NCBI GenBank assembly: GCA_902496295.1
Contig: CABVAF010000003.1
Span: 124,001-188,000, forward strand
Direction of reading: 5' to 3'
Length of the DNA stretch: 64,000 nucleotides
Origin: an uncultured Clostridium sp.
GTDB lineage: Bacteria; Bacillota; Clostridia; TANB77; CAG-508
The notes beneath the pieces were generated by a model. The model made no database searches, was not told the origin of the DNA, and was given only the letters and a program-made list of their open reading frames with translations. The translations under genes and the position numbers were made by a program. Shown here piece after piece: positions 9,531 to 18,939 of the stretch. Position 1 is the first letter of the stretch, and each line of letters opens with the position of its first letter.

Positions 9531-9695
9531 TTATCTAAATATAGTTAAAACAGTAGGTGAAATTAAGCATATTATAGATATAATTATCATACTTATTCCT
9601 GCAACTTTATTCTTGTTTTCTCTTATTTCATATATACCATAAATAAATAGTCTTAAGAAAATGTAAAGAGATAGTAACAAAATTAATATTAGCAT
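9531..9695 (-). CDS. Small two-helix membrane protein, candidate germinant-receptor D subunit
   Basis: 54 aa from ATG at 9693-9695 behind ggagga (9699-9704), ending in TAA at 9531-9533. It starts 14 bases after the gerC stop on the same strand. It has two hydrophobic segments (about 1-22 and 31-51) joined by a charged loop (EIRENKNK). Small two-transmembrane D subunits are known to accompany some GerA-type receptors, and size, topology and position all fit. The identity is an inference because short hydrophobic proteins carry little family signal. Confidence 0.6.
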   Translation of the reverse strand: MLILILLLSLYIFLRLFIYGIYEIRENKNKVAGISMIIISIICLISPTVLTIFR

Positions 9696-9709
9696 ATTTC
9701 CTCCTAAAA

Positions 9710-10942
9710 TTAAGTTTCTATTAACAACTGACCTGATTTAAGTTCACTATTTATATTTACATCAAAAAAGGAGTTTTTATATTTTTCAAGCCACTTATAT
9801 TCTTTCCAGTCATCCCATGTTAAAAATTGACGTATTGCAGTTCTTCCAAAACCTACAATATCTGATTTAAATTCTTTTGAGGTTTTATATAAATAATCTG
9901 TCATATTTTGCTTCATATATACATTTACTGCGTCTTGAATTTTTCTTAAGTTTTCCTCTGAAAAGTAATTTACATTTTCACTCATTGATATTAATTGGCA
10001 GGAAATATCGAATTCAAGTTCAATAAAAGGATTTTCATTTACTATATTAATTTTCTTTTTTACAGGAGAATTTGTACTTAGACGTAGGTCTATAGTATCA
10101 GATACATTTAAAGGATTTGGAATTGTTATATTACAGTATTTCAAATTGTTACTAGCTAGCAGATGACAAATAGTTTCTATGTTATTTAATTCTCCTACAA
10201 GTTTGTCCTCAACAAACACAGCAAGGCCAGTATTTTCTATACCAGGGTCTTCAGAATCTATTGGCGCTTGTCCAGCCATATATTTTCCAGATTCTTGTTC
10301 AGAGTTTGCACTAGCATGTGAGGTATCACTATTTACAGCACCTAAAATTGCAGAAGCATTTTTCCTAGTATTTTGTATATCGTAAAAAAATTGACTAATA
10401 GAAATATCTTGTGTATAGCCTGTATATTCACTAGAATTTTGAATAGTCTCATAATATCTAGCAGACAACCTTTCTAGCTTTGAACTAGCACTTTTTAAAA
10501 AATCTTTAGCTTCACATTTTGATACAACTATATTAGCAGTAGGACGTATTTGCACAGAATTCATTAGAGTATATATAACATCTGAAACGCCAGTAGAAGC
10601 AAATTCTTCTGAAAATACTATTACTCTGGTATGTGCTAAGTTTACTCTTTTACTTAAATAGTTATTAATTAAATTTATTCCGTCGTTAATATCACTACAT
10701 TCTACAGAATATACAATTGCTTCGGAAGATTGGGAAGAACCAGACGTCCCAGAAGGCTCATTAGTTGAAGAAAATTGTAAGCTTAGTTCCATAGAAGAAT
10801 TTTTTCCCACATCTATGCCAATTGCAATAGCATATGAAAGTTTGTCTATATTATTAGAATATGAACATCCTGATAGAATAGTTGTTAGTATAAGTAGGAT
10901 TACTATAATAATTATAAGTTTTTTATTCAGGTTGTTTTCCAT
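9710..10942 (-). CDS. gerC: Spore germination protein, Ger(x)C family lipoprotein
   Basis: 410 aa. The C subunit of a GerA-type germinant receptor, anchored by lipid on the outer face of the spore inner membrane. A lipoprotein signal is clear: hydrophobic 9-23, then LSGC with the lipidated Cys at about 26. Ger(x)C landmarks include YAIAIGIDVG and the ARVIVFSEEFA-like stretch HTRVIVFSEEFA. The gene overlaps the end of gerB by 20 bases, consistent with translational coupling. It is the third gene of a gerA-gerB-gerC operon. The germinant cannot be predicted. Confidence 0.9.
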   Translation of the reverse strand: MENNLNKKLIIIIVILLILTTILSGCSYSNNIDKLSYAIAIGIDVGKNSSMELSLQFSSTNEPSGTSGSSQSSEAIVYSVECSDINDGINLINNYLSKRVNLAHTRVIVFSEEFASTGVSDVIYTLMNSVQIRPTANIVVSKCEAKDFLKSASSKLERLSARYYETIQNSSEYTGYTQDISISQFFYDIQNTRKNASAILGAVNSDTSHASANSEQESGKYMAGQAPIDSEDPGIENTGLAVFVEDKLVGELNNIETICHLLASNNLKYCNITIPNPLNVSDTIDLRLSTNSPVKKKINIVNENPFIELEFDISCQLISMSENVNYFSEENLRKIQDAVNVYMKQNMTDYLYKTSKEFKSDIVGFGRTAIRQFLTWDDWKEYKWLEKYKNSFFDVNINSELKSGQLLIET

Positions 10943-12056
10943 TTGTTATAGTTACCTCCTTATTAAAATTTTTATTTCTAATTCTATATTTAATATTAGC
11001 AAAAATTAAAATTAATAAACTAAAACATATTGCAACAAATATGTTAGTATATTTAAACACTACATCCTCTAAAAATCGAATCATAGCTATATTGTTAGGA
11101 ATTAGTGTAGTTACATATGTTATAGTTGCAAAAGCAAGAACAACTGGAAATTCTTTTCTTGTATTTGTTAACTTTCTATAAATTGTCACAATAATAAACA
11201 AAACTACTGAAATATAAGAAAGCAAAGCTAGTATCCAACTAAATACAAATAATCCGTCTATTCTTTGAAAAACTTGCCAATAACTAATATCTCTAGACTC
11301 TACATATAGTGAGGAAATTTCGTTTATATTTTCTATAAAAGGAAAAGACAATACTAATGAAGCAACACTTCCAATTATTAAAATACCAACCAGAATTGTA
11401 GCAGTAATAGAAACTCTTTTAAAATTTCTACTGTCTTTAAGCATAGGCATAATAAAATATAAAACTGCAAGACCGCTATATGCAAAAATATTGGAAGCAC
11501 CATTTATAAATGTTTCTTTGGCACCAAAACCTAGAATTGGAAAAATTCTATCTAAAGAAAAATCTTGTATGTTTGAAAATGCAATAAGTAATATTGCAAT
11601 TCCTGTAATTGGGGCTATTATTGTGTTGCATTTTATAACAGCTGGGCTACCATACTTATATATAAAAACAATACTTGCTATAATTATAAGAGTTAGTACA
11701 GATATAGTTATATTTTCAAAATATATAATTTCTAGATCTTGAACAATAACTCTAACAGTTGTAGAAAGGATAAGTAGAAAATACCCTATAAAAACTATAC
11801 CAACAATAACTTTCAAAATTTTTCCGCCTAGAAATTCCGAGATATCTACAATATCTTGTCCTTTAAAATTTTTAAATAATCTATTTATAATAAATACTAG
11901 TAAAAGTGCTAAGATAAAAACATAAATCATATTTAAAATTGTTCCTGTGCCAGTTTCTGCTATTAGAGTCCTTGGTGTACCTAAAATTAAATGATTTATA
12001 ACAATAATTAAAATAAGTGCAATAGCTTGAAAATTACCTATTTGTTTAATCTCCAT
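10923..12056 (-). CDS. gerB: Spore germination permease, GerB family (endospore germination permease)
   Basis: 377 aa with about ten hydrophobic segments. It is the B subunit of a GerA-type receptor, an APC-superfamily-like transporter fold that binds the germinant. It begins with IGNFQAIALILIIVINHLILGTP, cut here as IGNFQAIALI, which is typical of the family. It overlaps the gerA 3' end by 11 bases and gerC by 20 bases, so the three are translated as a set. Confidence 0.9.
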   Translation of the reverse strand: MEIKQIGNFQAIALILIIVINHLILGTPRTLIAETGTGTILNMIYVFILALLLVFIINRLFKNFKGQDIVDISEFLGGKILKVIVGIVFIGYFLLILSTTVRVIVQDLEIIYFENITISVLTLIIIASIVFIYKYGSPAVIKCNTIIAPITGIAILLIAFSNIQDFSLDRIFPILGFGAKETFINGASNIFAYSGLAVLYFIMPMLKDSRNFKRVSITATILVGILIIGSVASLVLSFPFIENINEISSLYVESRDISYWQVFQRIDGLFVFSWILALLSYISVVLFIIVTIYRKLTNTRKEFPVVLAFATITYVTTLIPNNIAMIRFLEDVVFKYTNIFVAICFSLLILIFANIKYRIRNKNFNKEVTITNGKQPE

Positions 12057-13791
12057 CTGAACCTCCTGACTGATACTTCCATTTCATACTAACTCGCTCT
12101 TCCTTTTGAGGTCTTTTGGTATTTAAAAAGTCAGGTCTTTTTTCTCTATTCCAAAATGGTGGCATGAAATATGACTTATTATTTTTACTAGTAGATGGAA
12201 CATATGGTGCCAAATAAGATACACCAAAAGATTTTAAAGAGCATAATAGTACTAAATGTCCAAAAAGAACAATACCTATACCTAGGAAACCGCCAAAAAA
12301 TGCAGCTATTATATATAAGAATCTGGCAATTCTTAAGTGAAAGCTTAAATAAAAATCTGGAATAGCAAAGGATGTGATACCTGTTATAGCTATAATAATT
12401 ATTAAAATTGGACTTACTATGCTAGCTTCTACAGCTGCTTGACCGAGAATAAGAGCACCTATAATACCAATTGTAGTTCCTATAGGAGAAGGAACCCTTA
12501 AACTTGCTTCTCTAATTAGCTCAAAAGAAATTTCCATTGCTAAAATTTCAACTATTATAGGAAATGGAACAGACTCTCTTGATGCAACAATTGCAAATAA
12601 AAGCTCTGTGGGAATAATTTCTTGATGGAAATTTGTAATTGCAACATACAAACCGGGAAGTAGTAAAGTAATAAAAAATGCTACTAATCTTACAAATTTA
12701 AGCAAATTGGCAAATTGAAATTTTAAGTTTGGATCTTCAGCAGAAGAAAGAAAGTCTACAAATACGCAGGGCATTATTAAAACATATGGACTTCCATTTA
12801 CAACAACAATAACTCTCCCAGAAAGAATATGGTTTGCAGCTTTATCGGGTCTTTCTGTAGACAGCATTTGAGGAAGACTGCATTTACTATTATCTTCAAT
12901 TAACTGTTCTAATTGACCAGAAGAAATTATTGTATCTATATCTAAATTGTTTAATCTATATTTTACTTCTGCAACTAGGTCGTCATTTGCAATGTCTTTC
13001 ATATAACAGACTGCACATTTTGTTTTGGTTACTTTACCAACACTAAGGCTTTCTATAACTAAATTTTCATTATTTACAAATCTACGTATCATAGAGGTAT
13101 TAGTACGAATTGCTTCTGTAAAAGCCTCTTGTGCACCACGTATAACGGTTTCGTTTTTAGGAGAATCAATGCTTCTTTGCTTAAAACCTTTAGCATCTAT
13201 ACTAAATGTGGTGTCAATTGTATCTACAAAAAGTAAGCAATTTCCCATATTAATATCTGATAATATGTCACTAAAAGATTTTTGCTTTTTAACAGAATTT
13301 TGAGGGACAAGAGAATTATAAATATAATCAACTAAGTCAAATTTTTTTACTTTTCTTACAGTAATATTGTTAGATATAGCTTCTGATACTACTCTAGTTT
13401 CGTTTCCATCATAAATGTTAGCTCTGTTTCTAAGCATTAATGGCTCTAGCACAAAGTCATTAATAATCTTAGTATCTACCATTCCATCTATATATATTAG
13501 AAATGCATTGTATTGCTTATTTCTTGCATTAAGAATAAACTCACGAACCACAATATCGCTATTAATTAAAGTGTTATATTTAACTTTAAGAAATTCTAGA
13601 TTGACACTTAAAGATGGAAAGACATTTTCTGGGTCATTTTTAGAATTTATTTCATCTGTTTTTATTTCGCTGGTTTCAGAGTTATCAGGGGTTTTACTGC
13701 TTTCCATTCCATTTTCGGGTAAAATAAACTCGTAAGGTTGCTCGTTATTTGGATAAAAAGTGTTTTTTATTAGTGTAAAAAATTTATTCAT
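12046..13791 (-). CDS. gerA: Spore germination protein GerA family (A subunit)
   Basis: 581 aa. A long hydrophilic N-terminal part (about 1-380) is followed by several transmembrane helices and a polar tail, the standard GerA-family layout. The motif-rich region with SPILIIIIAITGITSFAIPD is typical. A subunits form the oligomeric ion channel of the germinant receptor. It is the first gene of the operon; the promoter should lie in 13792-13950 on the minus strand, and forespore (sigma-G) control is expected but I did not identify a convincing box. Confidence 0.92.
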   Translation of the reverse strand: MNKFFTLIKNTFYPNNEQPYEFILPENGMESSKTPDNSETSEIKTDEINSKNDPENVFPSLSVNLEFLKVKYNTLINSDIVVREFILNARNKQYNAFLIYIDGMVDTKIINDFVLEPLMLRNRANIYDGNETRVVSEAISNNITVRKVKKFDLVDYIYNSLVPQNSVKKQKSFSDILSDINMGNCLLFVDTIDTTFSIDAKGFKQRSIDSPKNETVIRGAQEAFTEAIRTNTSMIRRFVNNENLVIESLSVGKVTKTKCAVCYMKDIANDDLVAEVKYRLNNLDIDTIISSGQLEQLIEDNSKCSLPQMLSTERPDKAANHILSGRVIVVVNGSPYVLIMPCVFVDFLSSAEDPNLKFQFANLLKFVRLVAFFITLLLPGLYVAITNFHQEIIPTELLFAIVASRESVPFPIIVEILAMEISFELIREASLRVPSPIGTTIGIIGALILGQAAVEASIVSPILIIIIAITGITSFAIPDFYLSFHLRIARFLYIIAAFFGGFLGIGIVLFGHLVLLCSLKSFGVSYLAPYVPSTSKNNKSYFMPPFWNREKRPDFLNTKRPQKEERVSMKWKYQSGGSDGD

Positions 13792-14178
13792 AATATATCT
13801 CCCATAAATTTGTTTTAAAAATATTTTTGCCTAAAAATTAAAAAATATGTAAAAAAAATTTGTGAATATTAAATTATTAGAAAACAAGTATTAATTTTAG
13901 ATAAGTGGAATTATTATAATTAAAAAATGGGTTTTATGTGGGAAAGTTTATAGAAAGTGAAAAGTAATTATAAGAAATAGTTGTTTTGTGGATTTGTTGT
14001 AATAAAAATGTAAACAAATTGTAAATAAAAAGAAAAGATAAGATATTTACAAATACCATATTTAAAAGTATAATAATTTTACAAAGTATAATTTGCAAAA
14101 TTTTATACATAATAAAGAAAAATGACATATTTTGTAGAAAAAGAGACTATATAAGTTAAAGCAAAAGGAGAAAGCAAA
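13792..14178. other. Divergent intergenic region between gerA and the 14.2-kb gene
   Basis: 387 bases, very AT-rich. It must hold the divergent promoters for the ger operon (minus) and the 14179 gene (plus). Short minus-strand frames here have low-complexity composition and no ribosome binding site, so I do not call a gene. No repeat or RNA motif was recognised. Confidence 0.4.
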
Positions 14179-14688
14179 ATGATAAGAAAGGATAATATAC
14201 TAATATTTATAGTAATAATTGTATTAATAATAGGAACTATAGTGTTATTAATGAATAATAGAGTAAAATGGGATGACACTGAAAATGAGAGTACAAATAG
14301 CGAAATGAATATAGATGTAAATTATACACAAGATGTGGAAAATATAGTAAATTCATATACAGAAGAGCTAGAAGATGGACAAGTAGAGAATAACAGTCCA
14401 GAGTTAAAAGAAGAAAAGAAATTTAAACAAATAGAGATAACAAATATAAATTTTGTTTACAACCCAGGAAATAAAATGACAACAATAACAGCTAATTTGA
14501 CAAATGTAGGAACAGAAGAGCAAAAAGGAGAGATAGTTACATTAAAAATAATAGGTCAAAATAATGAAGAAATAACAACAATAGAAGCATTAATACCAAA
14601 TATAAAGCAAGGAGAAACAAGAACTTTAAGATGTAGTGCAACAGCAGATTTATCAAATGCAAGCAATTTTGAAATAATAGAAAAATGA
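14179..14688 (+). CDS. Membrane-anchored protein with an extracellular beta domain
   Basis: 169 aa. One N-terminal transmembrane helix (about 7-27), an acidic linker rich in Asn and Glu (about 35-90), and a C-terminal region of about 80 aa whose alternating pattern (ITNINFVYNPGNKMTTITAN and NVGTEEQKGEIVTLKIIG) looks like an FxLYD-type or CARDB-like beta-sandwich. It precedes the first DGR target by 135 bases and could be a surface partner of it. No catalytic motif. Start ATG behind caaaaggaga. Confidence 0.6.
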   Translation: MIRKDNILIFIVIIVLIIGTIVLLMNNRVKWDDTENESTNSEMNIDVNYTQDVENIVNSYTEELEDGQVENNSPELKEEKKFKQIEITNINFVYNPGNKMTTITANLTNVGTEEQKGEIVTLKIIGQNNEEITTIEALIPNIKQGETRTLRCSATADLSNASNFEIIEK

Positions 14689-14823
14689 GAATATGTTAAA
14701 TAAGATTAAGATATTTAAGAAATACGATAATTTAGAAAGTAAATCAAAATATTAAATAAAAAGTGTTTAACTTTTTGAGTCAATTTATAGTAAGTATTAT
14801 TTATAAAAAAGAGGAGTGAAAAA

Positions 14824-17322
14824 ATGAGCAATAAAGGTATAACATTAATATCATTAGTAGTTACTATAATTGTATTGTTAATACTAGCAGGAATAACAAT
14901 AGGAACAGTATTTAATGATAATGGAATAATAAAAAAAGCACAAGAAGCGGCAAATGCAACAGAAGAAGCTGCAAAAAATGACCAGGAAGCAATAAATGGC
15001 TTACTAGGAGAAATGGACAGTGTAATAAATGGAATAGGTGGAGGAAATGTACCAACAATAGGAAGCATAAATGGAAATATAACATGGAGCACAGGGTCAG
15101 CAACTCTAGAGTTAACAACAAATGCAGAAGGAGTAATAATACAATATAGAAAAAATAACGATTCTAATTGGACAGATTATACATCACCAGTACCAAGTCT
15201 GTTACATGGAGATAAGGTATATGCAAGAGGCGTGAAAGATGGAGAAACTGTAATAAGTGAAAAAGAATTTAGTATATTAGATACAATACCACCAACAGTA
15301 ACAATAGCAAGTTCAAGTAGTACAACAAATAGTATAAGTGCAACAGCGACAGCAACAGATAACGAAGCAGGAATGGGCTCAAACCCACAATACACATTTT
15401 ATATAAAGAAAACAGCAGAAGAAGATAGCGCATATGTACAAATAGCAAGTAGCACAAATGCAAGTGTAACAAAAGGAGATTTAGAACAAAATACATCATA
15501 TACAATAAAAGTAGAAGTAACAGATGTGGCAGGAAATAAAGGGCAAGCAACAAAGGAGATAACAACAGGCAAAATAGCAGATGCAGGAGATGGACTAACA
15601 AATGGAGCAATAATAGCAAGTACACCAGTATGGAGTAATGGAACAGCAAGTACAACATTATCAACAACATCAGGATTAACAATACAATATCAAGTAGGCG
15701 GAGTAGATGGAAGCTGGACAAATGGAACAAGTGTAACAGGTTTACACCATAGAGATACAGTATTTGCAAGATTAACAGATGGCAAAAACTATGGAGGAGA
15801 AGCAAGTATAACAATATTAGATACAGTAAATCCACAAAATGCAAGTATAAGTTTGAGTGCTACAAGTACAAATACAGCAGGAAGTATAACAGCGACAGTA
15901 ACACTAAATGATAACGAAAGTGGAGTAAATGTAACAGGAAGTAAATGGGTATATAATACAAATTCAGGATATATAGGAACAACAGAGAGCAGTTATAACA
16001 ATACATTTAGCAGCAATGGACAAAAATTAACTTTACAAACAACAGAAGCAGGAACATATTATTTACATGTGTTAACAGTAGATAAAGCAGGAAATAAGAA
16101 AGAGACAATAAGTAATAGTATCACAGTAACAAAAGCATTAGTAGCAGATGGAAGCTATAACGAAGAAAAAGGAGTAAATACACCAAACTTGGGGGATGGA
16201 ATGACACCAATAAAATGGAATGGAAGCACATGGGTAGAAACAACAGGAAGTGATCCAGAATGGTATGATTATTCAGCAAAGAAGTGGGCAAATGCAACAA
16301 CGAGCGATGGAAGTATGTGGGTATGGATACCAAGATATGCATATAGTATAACAAGTGGATATCACCAAAGCGGAGCAAATTTAAATAGTACAACACCAGC
16401 AGAAGGAGCAGGAACAATAGAAGTAGAGTTCATGAAAGGAACAAGTAATGAGACAGCAACAGGAAGAACAACCTTCCAGAATGCAAGTGGACAAGGAAAT
16501 TGGAATATCCACCCAGCATTTACCTATGGAAGTACAGTAAGTGGAATATGGGTAGCAAAGTTTGAAGCAAGTAGTGTAGAAGGAAATAGTGATAGCAGAA
16601 AAGAAGACGATGTAACAACAAAAACAGTGCAAGTAAAACCAGGAGTAGCGAGCTGGAGATATATAACAATAGGAAATATATATACAGTATGCTTAAATTA
16701 TAATAGTGCGTTAAATAGCCATTTAATGAAGAATGATGAATGGGGAGCTTGTGCCTATTTAAGCAAAAGTAAATATGGAAAAGGGACAGAAGAAGTGTGG
16801 ATAAATAACTTTAGTAACTTTATCACAGGGTCAGCAGGAAATAGTGCAACAGCAAGTATGAATACAGGAACGACAACTACTTATACAAGTGCACAAGGAG
16901 TAAAGGCGAGTACAACAGGAAATGTGTATGGAATATATGATATGAGCGGAGGAGCAGGGGAATATGTAGCAGCATATGTAAATAATGGAAATAGTAGTTT
17001 AAATAATGGTTCAAATTTAGTAAATGGAGAAGCGAAAACGAAGAATGTATATAGTGTAGGAAGTTCAGATAGTACAGCGAATAACTATAGTGCAAATGCG
17101 GGGGTGTATGGAGATGCAGTATGGGAGACATCAAATGGATACAGCAATAGTAGTGATTCATGGTACGCCGATCGCTCTGACATTCCTCACACGAGCAATC
17201 CTTTCTTCATACGCGGGGGCAATTTCAGCGATACTACGAATGCTGGCGTGTTCTATTTTAACTGCGACTATGGTAGCTGGAACAGCGTTGTTTCGTTCCG
17301 TCCGGTCTTGGTCACACTTTAG
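14824..17322 (+). CDS. DGR target protein 1: pilin-like surface protein with variable C-type-lectin-fold end
   Basis: 832 aa. Residues 1-45 resemble a type IV prepilin/pseudopilin N-terminus (KGITLISLVVTIIVLLILAG, then a KKAQEAA helix), although Ser replaces the usual Glu5. Three or four Ig/Fn3-like repeats follow (about 75-435), two opening with DT(I/V)(P/N)P. The C-terminal ~390 residues match DGR target 2 closely and look like an FGE-sulfatase/C-type-lectin fold (MWVWIPRYAYSI, GIYDMSGG, FFIRGG, FRPVL). Residues 783-832 are encoded by variable region VR1. The likely role is a cell-surface ligand binder or adhesin whose tip residues can be diversified. Start ATG behind agaggagtg. Confidence 0.85.
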   Translation: MSNKGITLISLVVTIIVLLILAGITIGTVFNDNGIIKKAQEAANATEEAAKNDQEAINGLLGEMDSVINGIGGGNVPTIGSINGNITWSTGSATLELTTNAEGVIIQYRKNNDSNWTDYTSPVPSLLHGDKVYARGVKDGETVISEKEFSILDTIPPTVTIASSSSTTNSISATATATDNEAGMGSNPQYTFYIKKTAEEDSAYVQIASSTNASVTKGDLEQNTSYTIKVEVTDVAGNKGQATKEITTGKIADAGDGLTNGAIIASTPVWSNGTASTTLSTTSGLTIQYQVGGVDGSWTNGTSVTGLHHRDTVFARLTDGKNYGGEASITILDTVNPQNASISLSATSTNTAGSITATVTLNDNESGVNVTGSKWVYNTNSGYIGTTESSYNNTFSSNGQKLTLQTTEAGTYYLHVLTVDKAGNKKETISNSITVTKALVADGSYNEEKGVNTPNLGDGMTPIKWNGSTWVETTGSDPEWYDYSAKKWANATTSDGSMWVWIPRYAYSITSGYHQSGANLNSTTPAEGAGTIEVEFMKGTSNETATGRTTFQNASGQGNWNIHPAFTYGSTVSGIWVAKFEASSVEGNSDSRKEDDVTTKTVQVKPGVASWRYITIGNIYTVCLNYNSALNSHLMKNDEWGACAYLSKSKYGKGTEEVWINNFSNFITGSAGNSATASMNTGTTTTYTSAQGVKASTTGNVYGIYDMSGGAGEYVAAYVNNGNSSLNNGSNLVNGEAKTKNVYSVGSSDSTANNYSANAGVYGDAVWETSNGYSNSSDSWYADRSDIPHTSNPFFIRGGNFSDTTNAGVFYFNCDYGSWNSVVSFRPVLVTL
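17171..17319 (+). repeat. DGR variable region VR1 (target 1)
   Basis: 149 bases alignable without gaps to VR2 and to template repeats A, B and C near 56 kb. Relative to template A I count 16 differences at template adenines and about 12 at other bases. The adenine bias is therefore present but blurred by other changes, unlike VR2. The shared 3' core cgttccgtccggtcttggtc is almost unchanged. VR1 lies about 38 kb from the reverse transcriptase operon. Confidence 0.85.
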
Positions 17323-17330
17323 GGTGACCA
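17309..17330 (+). promoter_or_regulatory. Hairpin directly after VR1 (homing-site stem-loop)
   Basis: tggtcac pairs with gtgacca around an 8-base loop that contains the stop codon of the target gene. A short GC-rich hairpin just downstream of VR but absent from TR is a known cis element promoting target recognition in DGR mutagenic homing. The template copies lack it. Confidence 0.7.
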
Positions 17331-17387
17331 CCCAATATACCCCGAAACGAACAAAAAGATGGCATGTAAATATTTTAAGTAAAATTA

Positions 17388-17420
17388 AACCCAGTACTTA
17401 AGATTTAAGCGCTGGGTTTT
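17388..17420 (+). terminator. Terminator after DGR target 1
   Basis: aacccag pairs with ctgggtt, with additional pairing inside the loop (cttaa/ttaag), followed by TTTT. It lies just before the converging HTH gene. Confidence 0.65.
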
Positions 17421-17421
17421 G

Positions 17422-17658
17422 TTATGCTCTTTTATTATTTATATCGTCTGGAGTAATAGAAATTAAATCAGACAATTCGCAGTCAAGAAATTTACACATA
17501 TCTTCTAGGTACTTAAAAGAAATAGATGTCGTCTCACCATAAATAATTCTATTTAAGTTTCTAGAAGTTATGTTCATATTTTTACATAACCAATATTTAC
17601 TTTTACCATTCTTTTTCAAAAGACTTTCAATATTAAACTGTAACATAGTAAATTCCAT
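17422..17658 (-). CDS. Small Cro/C1-type helix-turn-helix protein
   Basis: 78 aa, nearly all one HTH_3-like domain: LLKKNGKSKYWLCKNMNI, then a recognition-helix-like stretch SRNLNRIIYGET and the closing LCxFLDCELSDLI pattern. It is a YozG/Xre-type transcriptional regulator without a sensor domain. It converges on DGR target 1 and could regulate it or itself; no operator was identified. Confidence 0.8.
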   Translation of the reverse strand: MEFTMLQFNIESLLKKNGKSKYWLCKNMNITSRNLNRIIYGETTSISFKYLEDMCKFLDCELSDLISITPDDINNKRA

Positions 17659-17917
17659 TCCTTTCTAGCTTTATGCAAAGACATACATAGGAATAAAAGA
17701 ATAAATTTCTTCCAAACTAAAAATTTAATTAATAACTTAATAAATTTTAATATAAAATATTCTGCAAAATAAGATACTTACACATACCCTAACTTTTCCT
17801 ATATGAAAACCTGCAACAAATTAATTTATTATGAATTTAAACATTTTCCTTGAAAAACCAAATATCTATTGATATAATAATAAATGTAATGTATTGGGAA
17901 ATATTAGGAGGCTTAAA

Positions 17918-18928
17918 ATGGCACAAGTAAAAAATGAAGAAGAAAAGAAAAAAGAAACAACTAAAAGAGTAACAAAAAAAGCTACAACACCTGAAAAGGT
18001 AGCTGGTACTTCAAAAAATAAAGAAGCATCAAAAACTTCTAAGGGAACAACTGCTAAAAAGCAAACTACTACTAAAAAAAGCACTACAACAAGAAAGCCT
18101 AAAGTTGCTAAAGAAGCAGAAAAAATAGAAGAAGTAGCAAAAAAAGAAAGTGAAGATATAAAAAAAGTAAAAGAAGAAAGCTCTAAAAAGGAAGTTAAAA
18201 AAAGAAGTAGTAAAAAAGAACCAGCAGATAAAAAGGATACTAAAAAGAAAACTACTACTAAAAAAGAAAAAACTACAACAAAAACATCCAAAACAAAAGC
18301 ATCAAAAAATACTAAAAATGCTAAAGGAAAAGTAACAAAAATAATAGGGTCAAGAAAGCAAGAAGAAGTAGAAGAAGATGATGTAGTTATAACAGATGCA
18401 AATGAGGCGGATGTTGTTAAAGTAGAAGACAAAGAGAAAATGCAAATTATGGAAAATGAAGTAAAAAAAGATTTAAAATCTAAAAATAAACTTCCTAAAA
18501 CAGAAGAAAAGAAATTAAGTTCAGTTGTATTTGAAAACTTGTGCGTAGCTATAGCTGTTATGATATATTTATTCTTCATACTTTTAGGATTTATGAACAT
18601 AAAAGAAGAGGTATATATTGTAGACTTAAAAGTATTTAGTTTTATAATATTAGTTATTGCAATTTTACTATTTGAAAGAGCATATAAAAAAGATAGTGGA
18701 AAACTATGTGCTTTTGGTATTGAAACCTTATTCTTATCAATTGCAACAATGAGTCTTTTATATGTAAATATAGAAGTTCAAAATATATTTTTGCCAATAG
18801 CTGCTTCTATATCATTACTTTTTGCAATTTACTATGTAGCAAAATCAATATACTTGTATAGCAAAATGAAGAAAAAATATTTCGTAGATAACATGAAGGA
18901 TATTATTCAAAAAGAGGAAAAAGAATAA
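17918..18928 (+). CDS. Lys/Thr-rich, histone-H1-like protein with C-terminal membrane helices
   Basis: 336 aa from the ATG at 17918 behind ttaggagg; an earlier in-frame ATG at 17894 has no ribosome binding site. Residues 1-150 are extremely rich in Lys, Thr, Ser and Ala with many KKTT/KKE repeats, as in histone H1-like tails. An acidic stretch follows, then four hydrophobic segments (about 205-310) and a charged tail. The basic region could bind nucleic acid or acidic polymers at the membrane. No family is recognised. It is followed closely by remA. Confidence 0.6.
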   Translation: MAQVKNEEEKKKETTKRVTKKATTPEKVAGTSKNKEASKTSKGTTAKKQTTTKKSTTTRKPKVAKEAEKIEEVAKKESEDIKKVKEESSKKEVKKRSSKKEPADKKDTKKKTTTKKEKTTTKTSKTKASKNTKNAKGKVTKIIGSRKQEEVEEDDVVITDANEADVVKVEDKEKMQIMENEVKKDLKSKNKLPKTEEKKLSSVVFENLCVAIAVMIYLFFILLGFMNIKEEVYIVDLKVFSFIILVIAILLFERAYKKDSGKLCAFGIETLFLSIATMSLLYVNIEVQNIFLPIAASISLLFAIYYVAKSIYLYSKMKKKYFVDNMKDIIQKEEKE

Positions 18929-18939
18929 GGAGGGATCTT

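Noticed and set aside
13934..14128. Hydrophobic 64-codon minus-strand frame in the gerA upstream region
   Set aside because: AT-driven hydrophobic composition, no ribosome binding site, and it would occupy the promoter region.
15269..15844. Long minus-strand open frame inside DGR target 1
   Set aside because: Leucine-rich shadow of a repetitive plus-strand gene; no ribosome binding site and no family likeness.
17090..17401. 103-codon plus-strand frame overlapping VR1
   Set aside because: Out of frame with the target gene and contained in it; no translation signal.
17866..18600. 244-codon minus-strand frame opposite the Lys-rich protein
   Set aside because: Phe/Ser/Leu-rich mirror of a Lys/Thr-rich gene; composition is an artefact of the opposite strand.
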